A DNA stretch of 64,000 nt from Polyangia bacterium (GTDB taxonomy: Bacteria > Myxococcota_A > Polyangia > Nannocystales > Nannocystaceae). A program made the position numbers and the translations under genes. Below, one piece after another: positions 16,868 through 26,445 of this stretch; position 1 is the first letter of the stretch; the number at the start of each line of letters is the position of its first letter. The DNA lies in NCBI GenBank assembly GCA_030424595.1, contig JAUHWG010000024.1, positions 1 through 64,000 of the forward strand, written 5' to 3'. Under the pieces are notes generated by a model. It did no database searches, was not told the origin of the DNA, and saw only the letters and a program-made list of their open reading frames with translations.

Positions 16868-18106
16868 ATGAATCGCCGCACCGCAGCGCTCAATGTCATC
16901 CTGGCAGTCCTCTCGCTGTTGATCGCCGGCGCCGGGGCAGGGCTCCTCTACCTCTCGCGGCCGCAGCCCGAGAAGGCGGAGACCGTCAAACCCGACGTCC
17001 GCGTCAAGGTGATGATCGCCAAGCCGAGCTCGCAGGAGGTCGAGGTCGACAGCATGGGCCAGGTCAAGCCGGCCCACGAGGTGATCATCCAGCCGGAGTT
17101 CGCCGGTCGGGTGATCTACCGCTCCGACAACCTGATCCCCGGCGGGATCGTCGAGGAGGGCGAGGTGCTCGCCCGCATCGACGCCCGCGACCAGGCCGCT
17201 GCGATCGCCGCCCAAGAGGCCGCGATCGCCCAGGCCAAGCTCACCCTCGCCGACGAGCGCGGCCGCAAGGACGTCGCCGAGAGCGACTGGCAGGGCAAGA
17301 TGGACAGCCTCGGCGAGGAGTCGCGGGACTTCGCCCTCCGCCAGCCCCACGTCCAGAGCGCCAAGGCGAACCTCAGCTCCGCCCAGGCCCAGCTCAAGAA
17401 GGCCCGCCGCGACCGGGGCAAGTCGGCGATCCGCGCCCCCTTCGACGGGATCGTCCGCGAGGTCGCGGTCGAGGTCGGTCAGCTCGCGACCCAGTCCTCC
17501 CGCCTCGCGACGCTGGTCAACATCAACCGCTACTGGGTCGAGGTCTCGGTGCCGGTCGCCAACCTCGCCCACCTCGACATCCCCGGGATCAACGTCGCCG
17601 GCCTCCGCGGCTCGCCGGCGCGGGTCGCCCTCGACGCGGGCCCCAACCTCAAGGTCGAGCGCATCGGCTACATCGAGCGCCTCCTCTCCGACGTCGACAC
17701 CCGGGGGCGGATGGCCAAGCTCCTGATCGCCGTCGAGGATCCGCTCGCGCTCGGGGCCGAGATCCAAAACCGGCCGCTGCCGCTCCTCCTCGGCTCCTTC
17801 GTCGAGGTCATGCTCGACGGCCAGCCGATCGCCGACGCGGTCAAGATCCCGCGGACCGCCCTGGTCGAGGACAGCTTCGTCTGGCTGGTCGCCGACGGCG
17901 TCCTCACCCGCCGCGAGGTCGACGTCGTCTGGCGCGACCGCCAGTCGGTGATCGCCCAGGGGCTCCGCTCGGGGGACGCCGTCCTCGTCACCCCGCTCGC
18001 CGCTCCGACCGAGGGCCTCGAGGTGATCGTCGAGGAGGAGGTCGACGCCAGCGGGCTCGGCCCCGCCGGCCCCCGCGAGGTCACGAGCATCGCCGGCAAC
18101 GGCTGA
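16868..18106 (+). CDS. RND efflux membrane fusion protein (HlyD/AcrA family)
   Basis: A 412-residue periplasmic adaptor: an N-terminal membrane anchor (residues 8-30), a lipoyl half-motif in the VIIQPEFAGRVIYRS region, a helical hairpin (about 110-180) of Ala/Gln-rich coiled coil, then the second lipoyl half (RAPFDGIVREVAVEVGQ) and beta-barrel domains. It bridges the downstream RND pump to an outer-membrane channel; no TolC-type gene lies in the window, so the channel must be elsewhere. The pump gene follows after 107 bp, probably as one operon. Confidence 0.92.
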   Translation: MNRRTAALNVILAVLSLLIAGAGAGLLYLSRPQPEKAETVKPDVRVKVMIAKPSSQEVEVDSMGQVKPAHEVIIQPEFAGRVIYRSDNLIPGGIVEEGEVLARIDARDQAAAIAAQEAAIAQAKLTLADERGRKDVAESDWQGKMDSLGEESRDFALRQPHVQSAKANLSSAQAQLKKARRDRGKSAIRAPFDGIVREVAVEVGQLATQSSRLATLVNINRYWVEVSVPVANLAHLDIPGINVAGLRGSPARVALDAGPNLKVERIGYIERLLSDVDTRGRMAKLLIAVEDPLALGAEIQNRPLPLLLGSFVEVMLDGQPIADAVKIPRTALVEDSFVWLVADGVLTRREVDVVWRDRQSVIAQGLRSGDAVLVTPLAAPTEGLEVIVEEEVDASGLGPAGPREVTSIAGNG

Positions 18107-18213
18107 TCGCCACCGCCGCGCACGCTCACCTCCGAGCGAAGCGGGCCGCCCAAGGCCCGCGCCCAACACAGCTCGACACCGACTCGTAGTTAGACAGAAG
18201 GCAGGGGAAGCGA

Positions 18214-21200
18214 ATGGAGTCTTCAGGCAAGCCAGTCTCACCGGCGCGCGGCGCGATCGCCTGGATGGCCCAGAATCCCGTCGCCGCCAACCTGCTGATG
18301 TTGATGTTGATCGTCGGCGGCCTGATCATGGGCGGCCAGGTCCGCAAGGAGGTCTTCCCGGAGACCCAGGCCGATCTCATCACGATCTCCGTCCCCTACC
18401 CGGGGGCCAGCCCCTCCGACGTCGAGACCGGGATCATCCTCGCCCTCGAGGAGGCGGTCCGCGGCCTCGACGGGGTCAAGCGGGTCACGGCCACCGCCTC
18501 CGAGGGCGCCGCCTCGGTCAACGTCGAGCTGACGATCGAGGCCGACCAGACCAAGGCCCTCTCCGACGTGAAGGGGGCGGTCGACCGCGTCACCTCGCTC
18601 CCCAAGGACTCTGAGCGGCCGGTCGTCTCGCAGCTGACCAACCGCTCCGAGGTGATCGCGCTGGTCCTCTACGGCGAGCAGGACCCCGCCGTCCTCCGCA
18701 CCCTCGCCGAGCGCTCCCGCGACGCCCTCCTCGCCGACCCCGGGATCACCCAGGTCGACATCTCCGGCGCGCCGCCGAAGGAGATCGCGATCGAGGTGCC
18801 GCAGGAGCGCCTGCGGACCTACGGCCTGACCTTAGAGCAGATCGCGCAGAAGGTCGCCTCCAGCTCGCTCCAGCTCCCCGGCGGCGCGATCAAGACCCCC
18901 GGCGGGGAGGTCCTCGTCCGCACCGACGAGCGCCGCGAGGACGAGAGCGAGTTCGCCGACCTGCCGATCCTCGCCAGCGACGGCGGCACCGAGCTCCGCC
19001 TCGGCGACATCGCCAGCGTCCGCGAGACCTTCGCCGACACCGACGAGCAGGGCTTCTTCGAGGGCAAGCCGGCGGTGATGGTCAAGGTCTACCGGACCGG
19101 CGACCAGACCCCGGTCGACATCTCCGACCGGGCCAAGGCGCAGATCGAGAAGATCGAGCGCTGGCTGCCCCCGGGGGTCGGCATCTCGGTCTGGCGCGAC
19201 CAGTCGGAGATCTACCAGCAGCGCATGGACCTCCTCATGCGCAACGCGATGATGGGCCTCGTCCTGGTGATGATCGCCCTCGGGCTCTTCCTCGAGATCC
19301 GCCTCGCGTTCTGGGTGACGATGGGGATCCCGATCTCCTTCCTCGGCGCGATCCTCTTCATGCCGACCTTCGACGTGTCGGTGAACATGATCTCGATGTT
19401 CGCCTTCATCGTCACCCTCGGGATGGTGGTCGACGACGCGATCGTCGTCGGCGAGAACATCTACGAGCAGACCCAGCGCGGGGTCTCCTATGTCGAGGCG
19501 GCGATCCACGGCGCGAAGGAGGTCGCGACCCCGGTCGTCTTCTCGATCGCGACCACCTGCGTCGCCTTCTCGCCGCTCTTCTTCGTCCCCGGCTTCTCCG
19601 GCAAGCTCTTCCGGGTGATCCCGACGATCGTCCTCTCGGTCCTCGTGATCTCCCTGGTCGAGTCCCTCTTCATCCTCCCGGCCCACCTCGGCCACCTGAA
19701 GAAGGGGGAGCCGACCGGCCTCTACGGCCGCGTCCATCGCTTCCAGCAGCGGATCAGCCGCGGCCTCGAGACCTTTATCGAGCGCCGCTTCGCGCCCCTC
19801 CTCCGGCTCTGCCTCCACTACCGCTACGCGGTCCTCGCGATCGGCCTCGCCTCCCTGATCCTGACCATCGGCATGTTCGCCGGCGGCCGCCTCGGCTTCC
19901 GCTTCTTCCCCAAGCTCGACGGTGACGTGATCACCGCCCGCGCGGAGCTGCCCTTCGGCGCCTCCGTCGAGCAGACCCGCGTGGTCCAGGAGCGCCTCCT
20001 GAACGCCGCCCGCGAGACCCTCCAGGAGCTCGGCGAAGAGGAGGACAAGCGCGGCCTCTACTCCCAGATCGGCGGCGCGGCGATGCAGGGCGGCCCCGGT
20101 CCCAAGGCCGCCGGGGTCACCGGCGCGCACACGACCTCGGTGATGATGTTCCTCGTCCCCACCGACGAGCGTGAGTTCGACAGCTCGCACTTCGCCAACG
20201 TCTGGCGCGAGAAGGTCGGGCCGATGGTCGAGACCAAGAGCCTGACCTACTCGGCCAACATGGGCCCGAGCGCAGGCGCGGCGATCGACATCGAGCTCAG
20301 CCACTCCGACACCAAGGTGCTCGATCAGGCGGCCGCAGACGTGGTCGCCGCCCTCGAGGGCATCGCCGGGGTCTTCGACGTCGAGAACGGGGTCGACACC
20401 GGCAAGCCCCAGCTCGACCTCACCCTCACCGAGCAGGCCAGCGGCCTCGGCCTCACCGCGACCGACGTCGCCCGCCAGGTCCGCTCCTCCTTCTACGGCG
20501 CCGAGGCGCTGCGTCAGCAGGAGGGTCGCAACGAGGTCAAGGTGATCGCCCGCCTCCCGGAGCGCGAGCGCCGGACCGAGTACACCGTCGAGGAGCTGCT
20601 GATCCGGACCTCCCAGGGCGGCGAGGTCCCGCTCGCCGAGGTCGCCGACGTCTCCCGCGGCCGCTCCTGGCCGATGATCGAGCGCGCCGACGGCCGCCGG
20701 ATCATCCACGTGACCGCCGACGTCCGCGAGGGCTCGGCGATCACCCCGGGGGTCGTCCGCGACAAGCTCGACCGCGAGGTCCTAGGCGACCTCCCCGACC
20801 GCTACCCCGGGCTGCAATGGGGCTACGGCGGCGAGAACCGCGAGCAGGCCGACTCCCTCGGCTCCCTCGCCGCGGGGGCCAAGATCGCCGCGATCGCGAT
20901 CTACATGCTCCTCGCGATCCCCTTCCGCTCCTACATCCAGCCGGCGATCGTCATGATCGCGATCCCCTTCGGCGTCGTCGGGGCGATGGGCGGCCACCTG
21001 CTGATGGGCTACGACCTCAGCGTCATCTCGATGATGGGGATCGTCGCCCTCTCCGGGGTCGTGGTCAACGACTCGCTGGTGCTCCTCGACGCCTGCAACC
21101 GCTATCGAGCGGGCGGAGACTCGGCCGAAGAGGCGATCTTCAACGCCGGCTGTCGCCGCTTCCGACCGATCATGCTGACCTCGGTGACGACCTTCTTCGG

Positions 21201-21456
21201 CCTGATGCCGATGATCCTCGAGACCTCGGTCCAGGCCCGCTTCCTGGTGCCGATGGCGATCTCCCTCGGCTTCGGCGTCCTCTTCGCGACCTTCGTCATC
21301 CTCCTCCTGATCCCGGCGCTCTACCTGATCATCGAGGACATCCACTGGCTCCGGCGCGAGCGCCCGCGGATCGCCGTCGCGGTCGTCATGGGCATCGTCC
21401 TGCTCTTCATGGTGATGCGCCTGGCGAAGCTCCTCCAGGCAGGGGAGACGGTCTAG
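18214..21456 (+). CDS. RND efflux pump, inner-membrane transporter
   Basis: A 1080-residue AcrB/CusA-superfamily transporter with the duplicated layout of 6+6 membrane helices and two large periplasmic loops. The first membrane segment follows AWMAQNPVAANLLM. TM4 carries GMVVDDAIVVGENIYE with the paired Asp of the proton relay. The second repeat has VVNDSLVLLDACNRYR in the equivalent place. It lacks the His/Met pattern I would expect of a copper exporter, so an organic or lipid-like substrate is more likely. Strong ribosome site AGGGGAAG before ATG 18214. Complete length for the family. Confidence 0.95.
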   Translation: MESSGKPVSPARGAIAWMAQNPVAANLLMLMLIVGGLIMGGQVRKEVFPETQADLITISVPYPGASPSDVETGIILALEEAVRGLDGVKRVTATASEGAASVNVELTIEADQTKALSDVKGAVDRVTSLPKDSERPVVSQLTNRSEVIALVLYGEQDPAVLRTLAERSRDALLADPGITQVDISGAPPKEIAIEVPQERLRTYGLTLEQIAQKVASSSLQLPGGAIKTPGGEVLVRTDERREDESEFADLPILASDGGTELRLGDIASVRETFADTDEQGFFEGKPAVMVKVYRTGDQTPVDISDRAKAQIEKIERWLPPGVGISVWRDQSEIYQQRMDLLMRNAMMGLVLVMIALGLFLEIRLAFWVTMGIPISFLGAILFMPTFDVSVNMISMFAFIVTLGMVVDDAIVVGENIYEQTQRGVSYVEAAIHGAKEVATPVVFSIATTCVAFSPLFFVPGFSGKLFRVIPTIVLSVLVISLVESLFILPAHLGHLKKGEPTGLYGRVHRFQQRISRGLETFIERRFAPLLRLCLHYRYAVLAIGLASLILTIGMFAGGRLGFRFFPKLDGDVITARAELPFGASVEQTRVVQERLLNAARETLQELGEEEDKRGLYSQIGGAAMQGGPGPKAAGVTGAHTTSVMMFLVPTDEREFDSSHFANVWREKVGPMVETKSLTYSANMGPSAGAAIDIELSHSDTKVLDQAAADVVAALEGIAGVFDVENGVDTGKPQLDLTLTEQASGLGLTATDVARQVRSSFYGAEALRQQEGRNEVKVIARLPERERRTEYTVEELLIRTSQGGEVPLAEVADVSRGRSWPMIERADGRRIIHVTADVREGSAITPGVVRDKLDREVLGDLPDRYPGLQWGYGGENREQADSLGSLAAGAKIAAIAIYMLLAIPFRSYIQPAIVMIAIPFGVVGAMGGHLLMGYDLSVISMMGIVALSGVVVNDSLVLLDACNRYRAGGDSAEEAIFNAGCRRFRPIMLTSVTTFFGLMPMILETSVQARFLVPMAISLGFGVLFATFVILLLIPALYLIIEDIHWLRRERPRIAVAVVMGIVLLFMVMRLAKLLQAGETV

Positions 21457-21558
21457 ACCGGCCAAGCGCGGGCGTCAGCGCTCCGCCGTCACTCCCAAGA
21501 CCCGCCTCCGGCGGTCGACCCTCGGCGGTCGACCGCCCGCGGCTCCTGCACCGGACTC

Positions 21559-22311
21559 CTAGACCAGGCAGGACTCGCAGGCGCTGCGAGCCAGCTCGCA
21601 GTCGTCGCTCGCCCGCTCGCAGACCTGGGAATAGCGCTCCTCGTCGGGATGACGGGAGGCCAGATCGCAGATCCGCTGCTCGAGCTCACAGGTGGTCTTG
21701 GCGAGATCACAGATGGTGATGCAGCGGTCCGCCTCGTCACTGATTCGCGAAGGCGCCGCACGACCGGCGCCGGGCGCCGACCCACCGCCGCTCACGCTCG
21801 GCTTGGAGCTCGTGCCCGAGCTCTTCTTCTTCGGCCGCTTGCCCTGCTCGGTCGCCGTCTTGCCGACGGGGGCGCTCCTAGGCGGCTCTGCCGTCGCCCC
21901 GCCGATGTTGCCTTTCCCGTAGCCCGCGCCCTCGCTCGTCGCGGCGACCTGATCGCCGCGCAGGGCGACACCGGCGCTGCGCAGGCGCAGCTCCTGCTCG
22001 ACGAGGAGGCGCTCATAGGCGGCCAGATCGAGCTCTGCCTCCCCCTCGCGGACCTCCCGCGCCGCATCCTTGGCCGTGGCGTCGTCGTAGTCATCGCCGA
22101 GGCCGTCGCCGTCCTGCTCCTCCGCGAGATCGAGGAGCGGGGCGCTCTCCGCCGCCGGTGCTGCGCTCGCGTCCGTAGGCTCGACGAGCGCGCTCGGCCG
22201 ATCCTTGGACGCGCAAGCGCTGAGGGCGAGGCCGACGAGCAGCGCCCCCACGCCTCCCAACAATCCACCGCGGGTGAGGCCGACCGACAGCGCCCGACTA
22301 CGTGCAGGCAT
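21559..22311 (-). CDS. Eight-cysteine lipoprotein (paralogue 2) of ECF operon
   Basis: A 250-residue lipoprotein: signal peptide with lipobox LSACAS, acidic low-complexity region, the helical segment LLVEQELRLRSAGVAL shared with the upstream gene, a basic linker, and a C-terminal cysteine domain. Cysteine spacing is C-x3-C-x6-C-x6-C-x15-C-x6-C-x6-C-x2-C, exactly as in the paralogue at 22298-22951. Cysteines seven residues apart would lie on one face of two antiparallel helices, suggesting a disulfide-stapled hairpin. Its start overlaps the upstream stop by 14 nt. Function unknown. It is the last gene of the five-gene sigma-factor operon. Confidence 0.8.
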   Translation of the reverse strand: MPARSRALSVGLTRGGLLGGVGALLVGLALSACASKDRPSALVEPTDASAAPAAESAPLLDLAEEQDGDGLGDDYDDATAKDAAREVREGEAELDLAAYERLLVEQELRLRSAGVALRGDQVAATSEGAGYGKGNIGGATAEPPRSAPVGKTATEQGKRPKKKSSGTSSKPSVSGGGSAPGAGRAAPSRISDEADRCITICDLAKTTCELEQRICDLASRHPDEERYSQVCERASDDCELARSACESCLV

Positions 22312-22951
22312 TGCAGGCCTCCTGGGCGACCCGGCAGTCGGCGGAGGCACGCTCACAGACCTCCGAGTAGCGGCGATCGTCGACGTGACGCTCGGCGAGG
22401 CTGCAGATCTGGGCCTCGAGGTCGCAGATCGAACGGGAGAGATCACAGACGTTGGTGCAGCGACGGCGATCCCGAGCGGTGCCGCGATCGCCTCCTGCGA
22501 CGTCTTCGCTCTCCATCTCCTCCGCCGCCGGCACCGACCCTGGCTCGCTAGCCTCCGCGTCAAAGCTTGGAGCGCCCGTCTTGGTCCCGGCGACCGCCCC
22601 CGCGGGTCCTGCGGGCAGGGCGACGCCCGCGGACCGGAGGCGACGCTCCTCGGCGCCGAGACGGCGCTCGAGCTCCTCGACCGAGCTCTCGCCGCCCGCG
22701 TCCTCTCGGCCCCAATCCCCGCCGGGCGCCTCCGGTGCTGCGGACTCCGAGCTCTTCTTGGCGCAACCGCTGAGGAGTCCGACCCCGAGGGTGAGCGCCC
22801 AAAGGAGCGGGCCGAAGCGTCGCCGCGCAGACAAGAGCCGCTGCGCGCTGGGGGAGCTCTCCGCGGGGATGTTCATCGGCCTCACCAGCTCAGGCAACGC
22901 ATGGACGCCGGGCTGCGATCTGTCGCGGCTTTGGACCTCGGTGCTCTCCAT
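22298..22951 (-). CDS. Eight-cysteine lipoprotein (paralogue 1) of ECF operon
   Basis: A 217-residue paralogue of the next gene. A 45-residue N terminus precedes the hydrophobic segment and lipobox LLSGC. Then come an Ala/Pro/Ser region, the shared segment EERRLRSAGVAL, and the C-terminal cysteine domain from CTNVCDLSRSICD to CRVAQEACNAC with the same spacing of all eight cysteines. The ATG at 22951 overlaps the preceding stop (TGATG) and has AGGGGGG upstream; an alternative ATG at 22876 would give a more ordinary signal peptide. The protein is probably anchored in a membrane with the cysteine hairpin outside the cytoplasm. Confidence 0.8.
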   Translation of the reverse strand: MESTEVQSRDRSQPGVHALPELVRPMNIPAESSPSAQRLLSARRRFGPLLWALTLGVGLLSGCAKKSSESAAPEAPGGDWGREDAGGESSVEELERRLGAEERRLRSAGVALPAGPAGAVAGTKTGAPSFDAEASEPGSVPAAEEMESEDVAGGDRGTARDRRRCTNVCDLSRSICDLEAQICSLAERHVDDRRYSEVCERASADCRVAQEACNACT

Positions 22952-23511
22952 CACGAACCCCCCTGACCGAGCGCATCCTGGAGGAGCGCGCGGTTGATGT
23001 CGAGGGCCTGCTCGTAGGCGCCTAGGGCCTCGTCGTCGCGGCCGAGCTTCTCTAGGAGCTCGCCGCGGATCCCCAAGAGGCGAGCCGTGAAGGCGTTGCC
23101 CTCGACGTCGCCGACGGCAAAGCCGGCCCCGAGCGCCTCGTCGGCGATCTCGAGGAGCTCGCTCGGCGCCCGGGCGTCGACCTCCGGGTTGTCGATGCGG
23201 AGCCGGAGCAGCCGCCCGTAGAGATCGTGGCGGAGGACGACGACGGTCTCCCCTGCCTCTTCGGCGCTCGGCCAGGTCGCGGCCCGCAGCCCTTCGAGCC
23301 CCGCGATCGCCCCGGCGACGTCGCCCTTGTCCAAGAGTAGGTCGACCCGATGATGCTCCGCGTCGAGGGTCTGGCCGAGCGTCATCAGCAGCTCCGGGTG
23401 CGGAGGCGCAGGCGGTGCGAGGCGACCGCCGAGGTGGAGGCCACCGTAGGTGAGCAGCCCGCCGAGCACGAGGCCGAGCACGAGGGCGAGGGTCGGAGAC
23501 AGGCGGTTCAT
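22951..23511 (-). CDS. Membrane-anchored TPR-like protein of ECF operon
   Basis: A 186-residue protein with one N-terminal membrane helix (residues 6-28), then about 150 residues of paired helices. The last ~40 residues (LLEKLGRDDEALGAYEQALDINRALL) form a convincing tetratricopeptide repeat. It probably scaffolds the partners encoded around it. ATGA and TGATG overlaps with the preceding and following genes imply coupled translation. Confidence 0.78.
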   Translation of the reverse strand: MNRLSPTLALVLGLVLGGLLTYGGLHLGGRLAPPAPPHPELLMTLGQTLDAEHHRVDLLLDKGDVAGAIAGLEGLRAATWPSAEEAGETVVVLRHDLYGRLLRLRIDNPEVDARAPSELLEIADEALGAGFAVGDVEGNAFTARLLGIRGELLEKLGRDDEALGAYEQALDINRALLQDALGQGGS

Positions 23512-24098
23512 GATCGGCTCCCTCGGGCGCGGGCCAGGAGATCACCGCGGGCCTGGGCCCGGCGGAGGTCGACGCGACCCGCGAGCTCGCGTCGAGCGCC
23601 CGGCTCGAGCGCGGCGAAGTTCTGCTCCAAGATCAACGCCGAGGCCGAGGCTGTCAGCTCCGCGTCGGGCGAAGGCCGGGGCGTCGCGGTCCCGTCCGCT
23701 GCGGTCTGCGGCGCCGACCCCGAGGGCGCAGACGCCGAGCCGACGGCGACCCGCGGGCGCTCGCTCTCCGCCTCGGGCGGCGGCGTCGCGAGAACCAGCA
23801 GCAGCGCCGCGCCGCTCGCCAGCGCCGGAGCCCCGACGAAGAACCAGGCCCGCTGCCACCAGGGCTTGGGCCGCAGCTGCGGCTCCATCGACCGCCAGAT
23901 CGCGTCGAGATCGCCAGCGCCGAGCGCCTCCGGCTCGCGGAGGTGGCGGAGGAGATGAAGCGCCGCGAGCTCCTCGTCGACGCTGCCAGCGCCGCCGTCC
24001 TGCTCCTGCCCCGCCCGAAGCTCATCCTCCCAGGCCGGGTCGAGGACCTGGCGGGGCGCGGGGTCGCGCGGGGTTCGCAGTGTGGGCTCTTCCGACAT
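23508..24098 (-). CDS. Probable transmembrane anti-sigma factor
   Basis: A 196-residue protein encoded directly after an ECF sigma gene. The N-terminal ~90 residues are soluble and acidic with helices of the DEELAALHLLRHLREPEAL type. One membrane helix follows (about 95-117, after KPWWQRAW), then a low-complexity extracytoplasmic tail with a short helical end. This layout is typical of membrane anti-sigma factors, although the zinc-binding HxxxCxxC motif is absent, so the call rests on context and topology. ATG 24098 is preferred over an upstream in-frame start at 24128. Confidence 0.65.
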   Translation of the reverse strand: MSEEPTLRTPRDPAPRQVLDPAWEDELRAGQEQDGGAGSVDEELAALHLLRHLREPEALGAGDLDAIWRSMEPQLRPKPWWQRAWFFVGAPALASGAALLLVLATPPPEAESERPRVAVGSASAPSGSAPQTAADGTATPRPSPDAELTASASALILEQNFAALEPGARRELAGRVDLRRAQARGDLLARARGSRS

Positions 24099-24252
24099 TA
24101 GGCTCCTGTGGGCTCTCTGTGGGTCCAAACGACGGCCGCGGCCAAAGCCTTACGCCGGCGACAGACTTTCTCGATATTCAGCGACTCTGCGCGGCCGCAG
24201 AGGCGGAGGCCGGCGACTGTGCGCGTGGCCCGGCCGAAGCGATCCCACCCCC

Positions 24253-24891
24253 TCACGCCGCACCTCCGAGCTCGAGCTCGACGCCCAGCTTGGCGCAGGC
24301 CTTGCGAAAGCTCTTGCAGGCGCGAAAGAGGAGCACGTCGAGGGTCCCGACCTTCACCCCGAGGGCCTCGGCACACTCGTCGCGCTGACGATCCTCGAGG
24401 AGGCGGAGGCGGAGGACCGTCGCATAGCGCGGGTTGAGGGTCTCCAGCACCCCGTCGATCCGCTCGCGCAGGGCCTCACGCTGGAGCTTCTCCTCGGCCG
24501 GGTTGGTCGCGACGGTCGTCAGGCGCTCAGTGTGCTCGGCGAAGGCGCCGCGGAGACGTCGTCGCCGACCGACCGCCCGGAGATGATCGCGAGCCTTGTT
24601 CTTGGCCATCGTCTTGAGCCAGGGGTAGATCCCGCTCGGCTGCCACTTAAAGTTGCCGATGTGCTTGTGCGCCGAGAGGAAGGTGTTGCGGAGGCAGTCG
24701 CTCGCGTCGTCGCGATCGCCGAGCATCGGCACGAGCACATAGGAGAAGAGGACGGGGGCGTAGGTGCGGTAGATCGTCTCGAATGCGCGTACATCGCCGG
24801 CGCCCGCCCGCTCGACGACCTCGCGCTCGTTCTCGATCCGGCCCCCCGTCACCGGACGCAGGGTACCTCCAGTCCGCCGAATTGCGGACAT
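24253..24891 (-). CDS. ECF-family RNA polymerase sigma factor
   Basis: A 212-residue sigma-70-family factor with regions 2 and 4. Region 2 runs from about residue 20 (FETIYRTYAPVLFSYV) through DCLRNTFLSAHKHIGNF and YPWLKTMAKNKARDHLR. Region 4 has LNPRYATVLRLRLLEDRQRDECAEALGV followed by the recognition helix KVGTLDVLLFRACKSFRK. It should direct transcription of its own operon in answer to an envelope signal held by the next gene product. A 154-bp gap separates it from the anti-sigma gene. ATG 24891 gives the usual ECF length. The divergent gene at 25105 may be a target. Confidence 0.88.
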   Translation of the reverse strand: MSAIRRTGGTLRPVTGGRIENEREVVERAGAGDVRAFETIYRTYAPVLFSYVLVPMLGDRDDASDCLRNTFLSAHKHIGNFKWQPSGIYPWLKTMAKNKARDHLRAVGRRRRLRGAFAEHTERLTTVATNPAEEKLQREALRERIDGVLETLNPRYATVLRLRLLEDRQRDECAEALGVKVGTLDVLLFRACKSFRKACAKLGVELELGGAA

Positions 24892-25104
24892 CAGGCTGAA
24901 AAAATGGCCTCCGCGAGCACCCCTCTCGGGCCTCCGCGGCCACTCCCCAGGCGCCTGCCGTGGACCTCCAAACGGCGCTCCAGGGGGCCCTGTGCGGGGT
25001 CCTCCGCCCACACGCACGGCCACGCCGTCGGCCTGCCTTCCCAGCAAATCCAGCGCGGGCTAGCTACTCCTGCGTCGTTATGATGCCCTTGAGGAGGGTG
25101 TTGG

Positions 25105-26445
25105 ATGACAAAGAAGACGCTGATCATCGCTATTGCCGGGGGCCTCGGGGCCCTCGCGCTCGGTCAGGGCGTTCTCAACGCGGGCTGCGACGCTGAGCTC
25201 GCCGACGAAGAGACGGCCGAAGAGGCCGAGCCTGAGCGCAGCCTCCAGGACCGCCTCCTCGACTGCGAGGCCGACCGCCCGCAGACCTGCCCCGGTAACA
25301 ACGACTCCGGGATGACGCGGCATCAGGGGCTGATCAACGGCGCGATCTGCCAGTTCAAGCTCCGAGACCAGGGCTTTTGGCAGAGCAAGGGCGACATCGT
25401 CGACGCCCTCAGCGAGGAGCTCGAGATGGTCGACGCCGCCGGCCTCCTCAAGGATCTCAGCCGCAACGGCAAGAAGATCGACGAGCACGACGAGCTCGCT
25501 CGCCTCGAGCTGATGACCGAGGCCTTCGGCTGGAGCGCCTTCGATCACGGCGACGGGAGCTGGATGCCCCAGGGGATCAGCGGCTCGGCCGACGCCAACG
25601 ATGACGAGCTCATCGACGGCCGCAGGGTGATCGCGATCAGCTGGTACAACAAGCCCGAGAAGAACGACCCGCCGGGGGTCGACAAGGGCTCGCGGATCTC
25701 CTTCGTCGACACGACGGAGCTGAGCGCCGGCAAGGTCCCCTACGACCACGTTCTCCTGGTGGATCCCTTCGACGACAACGGCACGCCGAACTTCCGCCCC
25801 TTCCGCATCCACGTCGGCGGCATCGCCTGGGTCGGTCGCTACATCTACGCGGTCGACACCTCCAAGGGCCTGCGCCTCTTCGACACCCAGCGGATGCTCA
25901 AGGTCACCGACGACGATGAGAACCGGGCCGGCCGCGACCCCAAGACCGGCGACTACGGGGCCTACGGCCATCGCTACGTGATCCCCCAGGTGGGCGCCTA
26001 CCTCCTGACCGAGGACAGCTGCTGGCACCGCTTCTCCTTCATCTCGCTCGACAAGACCTCCGAGCCCCGCTCGCTCATCACCGGCGAGTTCCACGACAAC
26101 GACATCGCCGGCAAGGTGATCCGCTGGAACCTCAGCGACGGCGACGAGGTCGCGTTCACAGATCGCAGCGCCAACGAGCTCCAGCCCTCCGACGTCCACT
26201 TCGTCCAGGAGAGCGACATGCAGGGCGCAGCGTCGATAGACGGCGAGTTCTACCTCTCCAGCAGCGGCCAGGACGGCGCCTGGGGCAAGCTCTACCGCGC
26301 CAACCACGACTTCGAGACGGAGTCCTACGGCTGGGTCATCGGCCCCGAGGACCTCATGTACTCGGCCAAGGAGAAGACCCTCTGGTCCGCCAGCGAGTTC
26401 GCCGGCCGCCGCTACGTCTTCGCCGTCGACGTCGGCAAGTACTAG
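25105..26445 (+). CDS. Secreted lipoprotein of unknown function, divergent from ECF sigma gene
   Basis: A 446-residue exported protein with a signal peptide and lipobox LNAGC (about residue 28), an acidic Glu-rich linker, and a large domain with many short beta-type segments (RVIAISWYN, HVGGIAWVGRYIYAVDTSKGLRLFD, VQESDMQGAASIDGEFYLSSSG). This suggests a beta-propeller, possibly one acting on or binding a polymer, but I cannot name the family. Strong ribosome site GGAGGGTG. The 213-bp space shared with the divergent ECF sigma operon makes co-regulation plausible. Confidence 0.78.
   Translation: MTKKTLIIAIAGGLGALALGQGVLNAGCDAELADEETAEEAEPERSLQDRLLDCEADRPQTCPGNNDSGMTRHQGLINGAICQFKLRDQGFWQSKGDIVDALSEELEMVDAAGLLKDLSRNGKKIDEHDELARLELMTEAFGWSAFDHGDGSWMPQGISGSADANDDELIDGRRVIAISWYNKPEKNDPPGVDKGSRISFVDTTELSAGKVPYDHVLLVDPFDDNGTPNFRPFRIHVGGIAWVGRYIYAVDTSKGLRLFDTQRMLKVTDDDENRAGRDPKTGDYGAYGHRYVIPQVGAYLLTEDSCWHRFSFISLDKTSEPRSLITGEFHDNDIAGKVIRWNLSDGDEVAFTDRSANELQPSDVHFVQESDMQGAASIDGEFYLSSSGQDGAWGKLYRANHDFETESYGWVIGPEDLMYSAKEKTLWSASEFAGRRYVFAVDVGKY

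Noticed and set aside
18832-20709. Open minus-strand frame of 625 codons
   Set aside because: Antisense to the RND pump. Composition is typical of the shadow frame of a GC-rich gene.
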